A DNA stretch of 64,000 bases from Isoetes taiwanensis. Lineage: Eukaryota; Streptophyta; Lycopodiopsida; Isoetales; Isoetaceae. Position 1 is the stretch's first letter; each line of letters opens with the position of its first letter. The stretch lies in the NCBI GenBank assembly GCA_021234155.1, contig JAJEKV010000038.1:9886092-9950091 (forward strand), written 5' to 3'. Shown piece after piece: positions 1-11,216 of the stretch. The position numbers and the translations under genes are program-made. The notes under the pieces are model-generated. The model ran no database searches and had not been told where the DNA came from. It saw nothing but the letters and a program-made list of their open reading frames with translations.

Positions 1-383
1 TTTTAAAAACTTTTGCACCAAGTCAAAATTACACAAATTTCCCCTGCATGAGTGAGTTGGCGAAGAGAAATGTTCGCGGCGGCCTTGGCCGTCGCGATAA
101 ATTTCTTGTAGATATAATTGTTGTACTACCCTTGGGAATTAGAATTGGTCTTTATTGCTACTCTTAATGGCTAAGAAACTTATAGCTATCAATGAGCTCA
201 CATATTAACTTACCACAGCTCCAAAAGACAATTGTTGCGTTCTGCCATTGACCAAGATATCCCCACTCCAACTAGCATTTGGCAACCTCCCTGCCACAAT
301 CGGACACGGATAAAGAAACCAATGTCAAAAAGGGGCAAAAGGATTGAATCGAAGAGAAGAGCACGAAGAAAGACTTAATTCAC
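1..383 (-). other. Presumed first intron of the ABCG gene (edge of window)
   Basis: This follows the splice donor of the ABCG exon at 384 on the minus strand and runs off the window. I translated it looking for the next ABCG exon, which normally starts with a short basic segment and a strand ending in NG, and found none. The motif CTCATGCAGG occurs both at the exon end and near position 50. Confidence 0.4.
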
Positions 384-615
384 CTGCATGAGTGTCAAGC
401 AGTGTGGATTTGCCAGAACCAGAAGGACCCATGAGGGCTGTGATAATACAGGGGCTGGCATAGCCACTTACGGCCCTTAAGATCCAACCATCTTCTTGAG
501 GAGCACTTACAATATGAACCGATATATCTTTCCATGTAGGCTTGCTCCATGGTGATTGAGAGAGTTCCGCTGCTTCAACTCCATTTTTGATGCATCCTAG
601 AGCTCGTTTGGCCAT
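384..615 (-). CDS. ABCG (white-brown complex) half-transporter, first exon only
   Basis: This is the N-terminal exon of an ABC transporter of subfamily G, ATP-driven membrane exporters of lipids, cutin or wax precursors and hormones. From the ATG at 615 the sequence shows the family's beta-strand segment (WKDISVHI), then LRAVSGYASP, then the Walker A loop GPSGSGKSTLLD. The exon ends in DTHAG, where relatives have DALAG, at a consensus donor (CAG/GTGAAT on the minus strand, exon end 384). The rest of the nucleotide-binding domain (signature LSGGQ, Walker B) and the six-helix membrane domain would lie beyond position 1. The layout resembles the ABCG11/12/15 group, but one exon cannot fix the subgroup. 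Whether it is an intact gene or a fragment cannot be judged here. Confidence 0.75.
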
Positions 616-1223
616 ATTTACTCATTGCCAAGGTGTATGAATAGTAATCATGAGTGTTGTATAATGGGTCCCATTGACGTTAAAAAATCTATTCTATTCT
701 AACTTTATTGCTATATGTTACCCAAATTATTTTATTATTGCCCAAATTAATTAGTTTCTAAATTCAACTTCTACTTCTATTAGAGCTCTATATTTTAGGT
801 ACCACAGGAACATGTAAATTTCATTTGTTAAAGTGCTCTTTGTCGTGTAATATGACAATATGAGGCATTCCATCTTTTTGTTCTTCTTCTCCTAATTAAA
901 CACTAACTTGTGTAAGTTGTACCCTTTCCCATGAGTGGGCTCTATTTGTCAAAAAGTAAATGAGTAAGACAACTTCGTAAAGGACGGTTGGGCCCAATCC
1001 AGCCGTCCCTTCCAATGGTAAGGCGACACGTGTTGCTTTTTCAAAACCAGAAAAGCGTGTAAAATTTTTACTCACGCTTCCCCTGTTTTTACTCACGCTT
1101 CTACATTTTTACATGCTTATTATGTCGCTTTTACTCACCTTCTTGCTTTTTTTACTTGTCTTTTTGTTAATAATAGCTCTAGGTATGCCACGTGGCGGTG
1201 TTAGATTGGTTCAATCCTTTACA

Positions 1224-1349
1224 TTAGGACAAAGGCCTCTTCTTAGTCAACTTTCCCTGCTAGGACAAAGGCCTCTTAGTCAACTTTCCCCGTTGTCAAG
1301 TGGGCCGACGCGCATCCTTCCAAAAGGGAAAGTTGACTAAGAGGCCTTT
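1224..1349. repeat. Inverted repeat with 24-bp perfect arms plus a direct copy of one arm
   Basis: The arm at 1267-1290 (begins AAAGGCCTCTTAGTCAACTT) is the exact reverse complement of 1326-1349, with a 35-base spacer. A third, slightly altered direct copy lies at 1231-1256. Transcription would give a 24-bp hairpin. It may be the remains of a small MITE. Confidence 0.8.
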
Positions 1350-1408
1350 CTCTTATCCAAAAAAGTTTAAATTAATGACCTCCATAAGTAACAATAAATA
1401 GGCCTAAG

Positions 1409-1520
1409 TAAGACAGCTTGAAAAAGTTTGACATTCTCCTACCAAGGACACTACCTCCCTTTGTGTGGCCCTTCTTTTTAAAAAATAGATAAATAAGACA
1501 GCTTGAAAAAGTTTGACATT
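1409..1520. repeat. 27-bp perfect direct repeat, 58 bp apart
   Basis: Positions 1409-1435 and 1494-1520 are identical (begin TAAGACAGCTTGAAAAAGTT). The repeat sits just upstream of the PLP-enzyme gene. Its role is unknown; it could be promoter duplication or element debris. Confidence 0.8.
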
Positions 1521-1633
1521 TACCCTATTGGCCTTGAGGTATGGAGCAAGTAGCAATTTATTCGTTTACTTCTTCTTGCCTGTAATATACGCAGATATGC
1601 TGTGTGAAATCTTTTACTTGAAATAGGGGTTGA

Positions 1634-4600
1634 ATGCGTCTGGTAGCTTGGAAAAAATTCGGGATGAAGGAGCAACAAGAGCCTCATGTTGGCATTGGTA
1701 TTGTGGCGGCCAATTCCATGATAAAATCTATGAGCAGAATGGGGATGAAACCCATAAGCTGTTTCCAAAGCAGAACCATTTCTTTCCGCGATAATGATTT
1801 TCAATCTAGCGATGAGGATAACGGCGATGGCAATGACTGTTATTTTCCATTCTACGAGTATGGGCTGGAGCTGCCTCCTCAATTGGCTGCACATGATGAA
1901 GAAGCCCGCTGTTCTTGGCTGCGATCTCAAATTATAGGCTCTAATGCTGAGGTGCATACTCCCTTCGGATTGCGCCGCCTCTTTTATGCAGATTACACTG
2001 CTTCTGGTAGATGCGTCCAATTCATTGAAGATTTTATTGCTCGTCGTGTTTTGCCATACTATGGTAAACTAATAACCCTCCTTCAAACTAAAAACATGCA
2101 CATCATGTATGAAATTCGGGTTCGATTGCCTGTCTTTGATCTCATAGAAAATAGAGACTATATGAGTTCGAGTATTGTAGGCCACCAGGGCTTCTTCTTA
2201 TGTAATTGGTCATTGCTTTCTTGTTTTGCTGGCTGATATATTTTAGGGTTAATAATAGAATATAATAGAATGATTTTTACGGATAATGTGGCAGAGGAGG
2301 CAATTTCTTCTAATGAGGTCCCATCCAGGTAAATTTGCTTCCTTCCGCACATTGACCAATGTAAAGTTTAAAAGAGGGAAGAAATTTTATGCCACGTGGC
2401 ATCATAATGACAAAAATCCATTTACAAATTAGGTACTTCCAGAGATAAACGAACTCTACCTTTCCAGACCTCATAGACAAAGAAAGCTCTGTCGGTGCAG
2501 GGCAAAGAGGAGAGACTCTTGCCAATAAGAATGAAATTGTGGCCTCCTTCAAATCCCCCCTCCCAACACGCTATTTCTAGGGACATTTTGATAATCCTTA
2601 CCAAATATAGGGGCATTTTGGTAATTTTTCCTGCAAATAAACCATAGTTTGAATTTGTTACATGTGGCTTTACAGGCAACACCCATCTTTGAGGATAGCT
2701 TTGTAGGTCAAACAATGTCTCACATGGTGGGCGCAATGGAGTATGTGAAAAGATGCATGGGTGCTACAGATTCTGAATCAATTATATTTTGTGGTTCAGG
2801 ATGTACTGCAGCATTGAAGCGGTTACAAGAGGTTATGGGCATTGTGGTGCCATCAATTTTGCGAGATCGTATCTTGAAAGTGATAGCAGAGAAGGAGAGA
2901 TGGGTAGTCTTTGTGGGTCCTTATGAGCACCATTCTAATCTTCTTTCATGGAGACAGAGTTTGGCAGAGGTCATTTATCTTCCTTCTAACTTCAATTTGT
3001 CTAACGAAGGTTATGCTATATGTGCATTACAAGGTTAACTTTAGGTGCATTTAGTTCCTAACCATGGGACACTGTTATTTCTTGTTTGAGCAGGTTGTAG
3101 AGGTACCCCTCAGCTTGGATGGATTAATTGACATCGACCACTTAAAGAATGCTTTGGTAGACCCCAAATACATAGGTCGTCCTAAGCTAGGCTCCTTTTC
3201 AGCCTGTAGCAATGTCACTGGAATTTTCACAGATACAAGACAAATTGCAAAGGTTTTTCATGACCATGGAGCTCTTGTATGCTTTGATTTTGCTAGTAGG
3301 TAATATGGTATTCCTTTTGATATGGATTTATATTTGAGCCATCCTAATGACTTCCATGTTTGGTGTATAACAGTGGTCCATATGTTGAAATAGATATGAG
3401 AGGTGGCCAAATAGATGGCTATGATGCCATTGTTTTGAGTCCACATAAATTTGTAGGTGGCCCGGGAACTCCAGGAATTCTCATCTTGCGCAATGAATTG
3501 TATCTACTGGGGGAAAGGGCTCCTTCCACAGCAGGTGGTGGGGTAGTGGAATATGTCAATGGCTTCAGAGAGAAGGTATGATTTTGACAACCATCTCCTC
3601 AAACTTCTTTAAGCCATTGTATAAGTGGATCCATTTTTCCCTGTGACCCATTATGGGACATGTTTCTAGTGAATGGACCGATAAAAAGAACTCCATAGTG
3701 AGGGATCATAATCGAACAAAAGAACAAAAATAAAGACAGGTATAATATAAAAAATATAGACTCGTCTCGTTGTCTATTGCCTCTTGTTTTTAAGAAGATT
3801 GAACCATTTTGGTAGGGTTCATATCGTCGTATATCATGTTTCAAACCATAACAAGGGGGTTTTCTTTTGGGTGCCATTCAATGTATTTGTGACTTGGAGG
3901 GGTTTTTATTTTGACCCGTATACTTATTACTTAGGAGTTGGGGGAGTTTTTGACTACCAAGGTGTAAATTTTATATGGAAATGGTCAAAAATTTGTGCAT
4001 TTTGAAAATTCGTATATGGGGGTGTTTTTGGTGACCCTCTGCGTGCACATGTCATACCCCTTCTTATAGAAGTGTTCGAGGTCGTTCAGATGCACCTCGC
4101 CTTAGATTACTGCTTTTAATCATCATTCAGAGTGCCAAAAGTTTTATTCACTTCCTAAACCCAATCTTTTTGGCTAATAATTTTGACTACCTTAATATCA
4201 TTTTCTTTATAATAGGTAGGTAGGTAGTTGCATTGGTTAAGTCATTCTTGATAGAATATTGGCTTATTTTGGTAGAGGTTCAAGTCTCCATATTTCATAT
4301 TCAAAAATCGTAGGCAAACCCATATAAAGATGAGTCTTCATATTTCATATTCCAAAACCTTAGGCGAACCTGTATTTCACATTTCATATTTCAAAATCAT
4401 AGGTGCTTCCAATCATAAATGAACATAAATGAAACGAGAGGCACCTAGAGGCTCCAACATACGATCTAGGCCGTAGGATCTGGGCTAGAGGTTCAATATT
4501 CCCTCAAAACCTTAGGCGAATTCGTATTACATAGGATCGACGGATCTAATGATTGTGGTAGTCCAGGATGCACCTCGTTTAGAATATGTAGTACAATAAT

Positions 4601-6478
4601 GAATTGTCATAAAAAAAAAAAAAGAGAACAAAAAAAGAAAGAAAAAATTCAAGATAAAAAATAATCATGTTAGCTTACTGGTTATATTGGTCAAAGTAGT
4701 CTTACTAAGACATTGAGTTATTTTGTTAGAGGTTCGAGCTCCATATTTCATATTCGAAAACCTCAGGCAAAGCTGTATAGAGGTTCAATATTCTGCAAAT
4801 CTTAGGCGAACTCGTATTTCTTATTTCAAAATCAATCGGCACCCCAATCATAAATGACCATAAGCAAAACGGAGGTTCCCAGAGGCCCCAATATACAGTC
4901 TGGGCTATAGGATCGACGGATCCGATGACCGTGGTAGTCCAAGATGCACCTCGGTTAGAATATGTAGCACAATAGCATGGGGTTCCAAGGGTGGATGTAA
5001 AGGACAATTCCTAAAACCATAGACCATATATCTCTAAAACAATTAAATTCCTTTGAAGACTACCAGTTTTTGTCTTTTCCAAATAGTCCAAAGCAATCAA
5101 CCAGCTGCTAAATGAAAAGTCTGTCTTTGTAATTGCGTCCATGTACTTGGGTAAATTGCCAAAAGCACTTGTTGACTTGTTAGTGATACCTGGAAAAGGG
5201 AGAACACTTATTAGTTATTGAAACATGATACAAGTGCCCAGTATTGAGTATCTTTCTTAGGTAGATTTATGGTCCCTAAATAATACTTTTTGTGGTACAC
5301 AATAGCATGCTTATGCCCAGTTTTCATTTCATATCTAAAGTACAATTAAAGAGTGTTAACAAGGATGTTAATATATATCATCTAAAGTATAACTTAGGGA
5401 ACATTTGTAAAGATATTAGCCCTCACTTTCAACTGGAAACATTGTTGTTGTCTTTTGGCTTCATACAATTAAGTTTTTTCCCTTCCAACTCACGCCCCCC
5501 TCAAATCCTCGTTTTGACCCTTTTCTCACAATAATCGTATGTAGTGTACATTGTTATGATAAACATCAATTCAACTAGTTTGCTTCACTTTGTATTGTAA
5601 GTTCTAAACTTTAATCTTTTTTAGGATACTATCTACATAAGTAATATTGAAGCTCGAGAAGACAGTGGAACTCCACCTATCATCCAAAAGATCAAATGTG
5701 CCCTTGCATTTTGGTTAAAGGATAAGATGAGCATCCATATGATTGAACGTCGAGAAGATTCGTTCATATCTAGAGCTATGATTAGGCTATCTAAAAATAG
5801 TCATATAACGTTGCTAGGGAACACTAAAGTGAAAAGAGCCGCTACCTTGTCCTTTCTCATATACTCTAAAAAGAAACATCCAAAGGTGCTACATAGCAGG
5901 TTCACTGTAAGACTACTTCATGATCTCTTTGGCATTCAAACAAGAGGAGGTTGCTCTTGTGCTGCGCCTTATGGTCATGCTCTACTTAATATTGATAATG
6001 AAAGATCCATCAGGTTTTGCCTTGCGATTCATAAGGTAGAAGCATATACGCTTCCTTATCACTCCATGCTTTCTGCCTTTAAGTTAATTTCTTTCTATCT
6101 GTACAGGGCTATATTGGAATCAAACCCGGATGGACTCGTCTCAACTTCCCATACTTCATTTCAGAATCAGAATTTGAGTTCCTCCTCTCTGCGATAGAAT
6201 TTGTTATCAAATATGGAGAACTTTTCATCCCAGTTTATGACTTCGACTGGAGAACAGGTAATTGGGAAATTAAAAGAGCAGTGGCAGATCGGCTTTTGAG
6301 AGAAAGTATCTTGCTAAAAAGGTTCCAAAGCATCAAAAGGAAGAATGGCATTGACCAAGAGTTGTATAAGGGCTATATAAAGTTTGCCAAGGTATTTGCT
6401 GAGCATCTAGGTAGAAAGGAATCTGGTCGAAAAATACCTTTAGATATTGATCCTTCTTTGGTCTATTTTATCATTTGA
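1634..6478 (+). CDS. Class-V aminotransferase / cysteine desulfurase-like PLP enzyme, six exons, one frameshift in exon 2
   Basis: Exons inferred from frame, homology and GT-AG sites: 1634-2063, 2676-2969, 3094-3299, 3374-3575, 5625-6035, 6107-6478, about 637 residues. Family marks in order: YADYTASGR near residue 120, VGPYEHHSNLLSWR (PLP-ring segment), CFDFASS, then SPHKFVGGPGTPG whose lysine should hold PLP, RGGCSCAAPYGH with the Cys cluster, and GWTRLNFPYF before the C-terminal helix. Relatives act on sulfur or amino groups with pyridoxal phosphate; the substrate here is unknown. Exon 2 needs a one-base change: after GNTH (codons at 2678-2686) the frame hits TGA, and reading resumes as EDSFVGQ if one T of TTT at 2688-2690 is dropped. 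All other junctions keep phase, and summed exon length is one base over a multiple of three. The reading frame is otherwise intact, so either a very young pseudogene or a sequence error. Confidence 0.8.
4214..4640 (+). mobile_element. tRNA-derived SINE, copy 1, with A-rich tail
   Basis: The 5' part looks like a degenerate tRNA: an A-box-like segment (GTTGCATTGGTTAAGTC) and, about 40 bases on, a B-box-like GGTTCAAGTCTCC, as in RNA polymerase III promoters of plant SINEs. The body ends in GATGCACCTCG and a run of A at 4610-4624. It matches copy 2 (4664-4980) over most of its length. An older 3' part may lie at about 4060-4110 (GATGCACCTCGCC). Confidence 0.6.
4664..4980 (+). mobile_element. tRNA-derived SINE, copy 2
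   Basis: This is a second copy directly downstream of copy 1. Shared blocks include a B-box-like GGTTCGAGCTCC followed by ATATTTCATATTCGAAAACC, TCTGGGCTATAGGATCGACG and GATGCACCTCGGTTAGAATA. It is shorter than copy 1 through an internal deletion and has no clear poly(A) tail. Confidence 0.6.
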
Positions 6479-7429
6479 TAGACATATGTTATCACCTTGT
6501 CTTTTAGAATGAACAGATTTGTTGGAAAAGTTGTGAGAAGAGAAAGGAAAAAACAAGTAGAATCCTTTGAAATCTTGGTAGGAAAACAGACCTGCAACAA
6601 CATGGCAGTGGTTATTTCTTTGTATAAACTTTGCACTTCCAGTTACATCAATCAATCAAGAAAGAAAGCAGATGTGGCAATTTAATTTGTGGATTTCCAT
6701 AATAAATTTTAAAAATCATCTGTTAAGACCTATTTTACCTTTCAAACTTTTCCTAAAATTCTTACTTGCTTTTTTAAATATGGCTGGTACTGATGGAAAG
6801 TCAAAAACACGACAAGAATGTTACTTTGACTAAGTAAAATCATTCTGACATTCAATGTATAAGCGATAATGCAATGGTTCTTATTGAATAGTACAAAATA
6901 TTTGGCCAGGCTACAAAAGTTTCCAACTTACAGGCAATGAGTACAGAATTGCATTGTTGCAGGTAATAGACAAGGATCTTAATCATTGTTGTATATTAGA
7001 GCAACCAAATTGTAGAGCTCATTTTCAGCTTTTACAAAGGACTCCTCTATCTCCAACAATGTAGTTCATGGAGATAGAAACCAAATATGAAAACAATTTG
7101 TCATCTGCTGAGTAATATACTGATGTATTTAAGTCTATGAAATTTTTAGACGAATACTTGAATCTAATGGAAACAAGATTTACATGTGATGCCAAAACCC
7201 TGTAGAAAGAAATTAGGTTATTTCGCCAATTCCAGTACACAAGCATTATATGAATGCTGGTCTGATAGAAATAAGGAATGCGATTCTTTCACTTGGAAGG
7301 TTCTTCCAACAAAAAAATTGGAGCAAAGGATAATCTGTAGCAAGTACATGAGATTAGGATTCAAATTAAATGCCGAGGTCGAGATGCTCTCACGTTTTAA
7401 CTTATAAAGTTCCATATACATATAACCAA
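6479..7429. other. Gene-free stretch downstream of the PLP gene
   Basis: This holds the presumed 3' UTR of the PLP gene and AT-rich sequence. Short open stretches at 7025-7246 (minus) and 7186-7407 (plus) look like no known protein and overlap each other. Confidence 0.4.
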
Positions 7430-7860
7430 CGCTTTGTTTCTATGCCCCGCCTCTTTCCTATCCATCTTAATTACTTGGCCAGAAGAGAAATCTCCCAGGA
7501 GGCTCCCATTTGGCACACTATACCATCAGGCAAACTTATATATGCTGATGATGTTTCACTTACAGCACATACATCTGCTAGTATACAACAACATTTACAT
7601 GCTCTACACATTTCTTGTGATAAGACAGGTCTGTATGTTAATCTCCAAAACACCAAGGCTTAGTAGTTCAATCTTCTCGACATATTGTTTTAACTTTGCA
7701 TTATAATAGCCAAGAAGCTGAAGTTGTAGCTAGCTACACTCTATGCAATGCAAAACAATTGTTTTCACGCAGAGATTCATGATTGGTCACAGAAAGCCTA
7801 CTCGCTTTGGGCTTTGGTAGAGCTTGTTTTCTTGTATGGTTCTAAAGTATTGGAGGGGGG
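7430..7860 (+). mobile_element. LINE reverse transcriptase fragment, decayed
   Basis: The plus-strand reading frame to 7663 holds the centre of a non-LTR reverse transcriptase: HLNYLARREIS, then GKLIYADDVSLTAHT with the catalytic YADD box, then the CDKTGLYVNLQNTKA helix. After a stop at 7661 traces continue in other frames (SQEAEVVASYT, then LVFLYGSKV at about 7830), matching the stretch after the active site in LINE polymerases. No endonuclease, 3' tail or target duplication is seen, so it is a 5'- and 3'-truncated remnant. Confidence 0.7.
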
Positions 7861-8674
7861 GGGGGCGCTGGGATGGGGGGAGGGGACTGAGATTAATGCT
7901 AGTACTTAGGAGAGCTTCTCACTTATATCCTAGAAGTGAAAACTACAATGCCCCATGCTATTCTTTTACAAGAGATAGGTTTTTGGCCTCTTCAATATTT
8001 TGCCATAAAGCACCATCTCCACATATAAGAAAGGTACATCACATGGCAATGGTAGGTACTCTCTTCTCGCACTTGGTATGGCTGAATCTTCCCTCAGTGT
8101 TTATAAAGATGTCAAAAAGAGCATTGTAATCATGGTCGTTGTTTTGTGCAAGAAAAATACTGCATGGTGCTTGCAAATTCTGATCCCAAGCCTTTGGAAC
8201 ACTGTCTAGATGGTAATTTTTGGGTTGCCCCTAGGGGGCAAACCCTCGTTCATGCGGGTTTTCGGCATATTCTGAGCATATGCTAGAATATGCCTAGATT
8301 ATGCTAGAAACTGCTTCAAACTGGTGCTCGCCTGTAAACTATTGGTCGGCAGTATTGCTGGGCGACCGTTGTGCAAATCGGCCAATCGGCACCACCAAAA
8401 TCGATGCGTTCTTGTTGTTTTTATACTGAATCTGAGAGCAGAGCTCTTTGCGAGGGCCAACGTTTCAATGAACAGATAAGCTCAATAAGATGTTTTTTTG
8501 AGTCTCTGAAGAAAGCCCAGTAGTTTAGGGAAACAACTTCACTTACTGTATTTGGGATTTTCGTGGGAGATTGGGTAGGAAAAACTGCAGCCCTTAAGGT
8601 GCATACATAACATCCTAAGCATTTTGATATGAAAGTCCAGCATCTCTCAATGGGTCATTAGCTATTTCTTACAG
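7861..8674. other. Gene-free stretch
   Basis: Contains a G-rich run at 7852-7880 and a short palindrome around TTGCCCCTAGGGGGCAA at 8225. An open frame at 7824-8129 has no recognisable product. Confidence 0.35.
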
Positions 8675-8871
8675 GTAATGCGGATTTCATTGGTCATTCA
8701 GAATGCATCTATGTTCATTGCAAATTTAGGAGTTATGGGATTGCTTGGACATTCGGATTTCTTGCCTGGTGGTAATAAGATAGTTGTTGTGCTTATCATC
8801 ATGATTAATGCATTTGGTGCTTCTGGGGCCCTTGCTAGACTAGCTGGTAGTATTCAAGTTGAACGAGATTG
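8675..8871 (+). pseudogene. Orphan exon resembling plastid ferroportin-like transporter (SLC40 / IREG3 type)
   Basis: A single exon bounded by a good acceptor (TTTCTTACAG, exon from 8675) and donor (GATTG/GTAAGT, exon end 8871). It encodes about 65 residues: two hydrophobic segments (SMFIANLGVMGLL and IVVVLIIMINAFGA) followed by RLAGSIQVERDW. In ferroportin-like proteins of the IREG3/MAR1 type a similar RLxGxAxxVxxERDW follows the corresponding helix. The next expected exon (a NRP.ALAQAN-like stretch) was not found. It is most likely a translocated gene fragment; the family call rests on memory of that motif. Confidence 0.45.
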
Positions 8872-9408
8872 GTAAGTCATAAACGGGGGCAACTTCTTTC
8901 CTTTGCCACTTGCACTTTGACTACTACTTACCTCCAATTCTACGAATGACTTAATTTAACTTCTTAACCCTGTCATGCTTTGCATTAAGGTTGAACCCAA
9001 AGATCTGTATACTTGACTGGAACACACAAGATGTAGACATGTATATTGTTTGTTGCTTATCTCGTCTATGTAGTAATATCAATACCTTGTCAATTCCCTC
9101 TAAATGTAATGCTTTGTAAATCTGTCTTTTGTAGATGAGAGTTAGTGCTGGTGTGCTTAGCACTTTGTCAATCTCCTTCTTCGCACTTCAAATACACCCA
9201 TTTTCGATCTTGTACATAAAAAAATCTTTACAAAGAGAAAGTGTTTCTAGTCTGCGACCTGGAGAATTAATCATTGCGCATAAGAAGATTGTTGGATGAG
9301 TCTTTTAAACAAAGTATTGAAGTCAGTACACTTAAATAGGTGGATCGGTTGATTATTAACATGATGTTCAACAAATTGGATACTTCTTGAGGCAAACATG
9401 TCTTGGTT
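8872..9408. other. Gene-free stretch
   Basis: AT-rich sequence between the orphan exon and the PPR pseudogene; nothing recognisable on either strand. Confidence 0.35.
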
Positions 9409-9995
9409 ACAGGATCAGGACTTGTTCGTGATGGTCAACTAAAAACAGCTATTAGTCTTTTCGAAGTGATGTTGCTTCAAAGAATCACATCGGATCAACT
9501 TTCACCATCCTTCTTGATGGATGTTCTAAACAAGCAGCCTCATGTGTAGGTAGATGGTTGCATAGCCAGGTCTTAAAATTCTACGTTACAGATTATGTAT
9601 TTTGGTCCAAACTGCTATAATCAATATGCATGCCAGGTGTGGAAGTTTGGATGAGGCAACGTTAGTATTCAATAGGGTATTACATTAAGATATTGTCACT
9701 TGGATATCTAAGATTACAATTTATAGTCAATATAAGCAGGCTGAAGTACTTCAACTGTGTTTTTCTGCTTGCAATCATGTTGGATCAATAGATGAAGGTT
9801 GGCACAACTTTATAAGTGGTGACTATGTAACTTTAGTAACTCTAGAGCATTGCAATTCAATGGTTGACCTCCTTGGACGAGCACACTGGCTTGATATAGC
9901 AGAAGTTTGGATTGGTAACCTTCCCCACAAGCCTGACTGTGCAGCTTGGATAGCCTTTCTTGGCTAGTGTGGCATCCATTTGGATCTCAAGCCAT
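9409..9995 (+). pseudogene. PLS-type pentatricopeptide repeat (PPR) protein pseudogene, C-terminal part
   Basis: PPR proteins bind organelle RNA; the PLS class with an E domain usually guides C-to-U editing. Pieces lie in order in shifting frames: GSGLVRDGQLKTAISLFEVM, GRWLHSQVLKFYVTDYVF, CGSLDEATLVFNRVL, DIVTWISK, FSACNHVGSIDEGWHNF, HCNSMVDLLGRAHWLDIAE and PDCAAWIAFLG followed by GIHLDLK. The last part matches the end of the PLS tract and the start of the E region. At least two frameshifts, a TAA before DIVTW, a stop after FLG and a missing segment before FSACNH show a dead copy. No intron is needed, as expected for PPR genes. Confidence 0.85.
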
Positions 9996-11216
9996 CATGC
10001 ATGTTCTAGAATATATAATAATTCTGCATTATTTGTGCTATTATCTAACATCTATGTTGCACACATCCAAGAGAAAGTAAGCAACTTGGTAGTTTGTAGC
10101 AATCTTTGTAGCTAGTCAAGTAGTAAAGCCACCAAAAGAGGTATATCAATTTCGGGCAAGCAAGGATCATAAAGTTTTTGACTATAGAGAAACTGATATT
10201 CAGCCAATGGCTCAAAGATGGTCCTCAACAAGCGCACAAGTATCATCATCAACCATGCTGAGAATTAATATCTGAGCTATGAATTCTTCCAAAGAAGTAT
10301 TTGTAACTATACCTATTATAGTAAGTTTTCTAATGAAGGGTTTGTTCCTTGCCAATTTTGTCAAGCTTTTCTCTGCATAACACTTAAAAGTCCTAAAGAT
10401 TAACTTCTCAAAATACTAGAGTCTACATTATTAATCTAATCACATTATCCGTACTAGAAATAATGCATGTTTACTTTCTTTGCTTCAAGAATTTGAAAAA
10501 AGAAGGCTTTGAGCATGGCTTCTGTGTGGATGTTAATGTTTAGTGGTATCATGAACTGCCTCGGGCATAGCTTTTGTGACGTAATCCACCGCATGGCGTT
10601 TTACGCTTATCATGCGAGAAACATCCAAGTTAAGAAGCCATTGAGAGATGAATACTATCATTTCTATTTTTCACCATGCTACCGCAAATATTAATAATAA
10701 ATTATTACAAAGCCATCACAAAGTTATTTCAGACTGTTGATGCAGGATCCTATAAAAATATAAAGTTGCGGCTACAAAATGAGTTATGGCGAGTTGTTTT
10801 TCCTTGCCTGGAAGTTTCGTGATGCAGAGCTGACTTACGGGTGGGAGCACAAACTTATCTAATATGGTTAATCCAGTTGTTGACTAAAAATGGGGATGCG
10901 ATGCCACAGAGGCATAAATTCAAAATTCTATCCACGAGAACACTCAACTACTCAGCTACATACACAATTCGATCGAGGGGCACTTGTGGATGGGCTTGTA
11001 CATGAATGTAGGGGAACTACAAACTGATTGTAAGAACATGGTAGGGGTCTACTTTAATTTAAATATAGATTATGAAAACATGACTTCACGTTTAGATTTA
11101 GGCCACCTCAACCTCAAGAAACTGGAGGGCAACCCTCTGTGCACAACACCTTGTTATAGGGTACTGTCACTATTTAGGCCAATGCGCATTACCATCTCTA
11201 AGTTTTTCTTTTCCTT
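9996..11216. other. Gene-free stretch
   Basis: Nothing recognised. Open stretches at 10509-10694 and 10984-11271 are short, the second running into a poly(T) tract, and have no motif. Confidence 0.35.

Larger units (their letters stand above)
616..1633. other. Intergenic stretch with short repeats, no gene
   Basis: No convincing coding sequence. It lies between two divergently transcribed genes (ABCG on minus, PLP enzyme on plus), so promoters of both should be here. It contains a repeated TTTTTACTCACGCTTC unit around 1064-1101, an inverted repeat at 1224-1349 and a 27-bp direct repeat at 1409-1520. Confidence 0.5.
3576..5624 (+). other. Intron 4 of the PLP gene, colonised by SINE-like repeats
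   Basis: This 2-kb intron is far longer than the gene's other introns (612, 124, 74 and 71 bases). It contains two or three copies of a tRNA-derived repeat, described separately. Outside the repeats (about 5000-5620) nothing is recognised. Confidence 0.7.

Noticed and set aside
3576-5624. CRISPR-like array from recurring blocks in intron 4
   Set aside because: The units are about 300 bases long, imperfect and of tRNA-SINE type; no short regular repeat-spacer pattern exists in this plant sequence.
8221-8370. Helitron or LTR end suggested by the palindrome near 8225 and GGCAGTATTGCTGGGCGACC
   Set aside because: The hairpin is imperfect and no CTAG or TG...CA terminus lies at the right spacing.
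10509-10694. Short open frame (61 codons) on plus
   Set aside because: No motif, no splice context, composition like surrounding AT-rich DNA.
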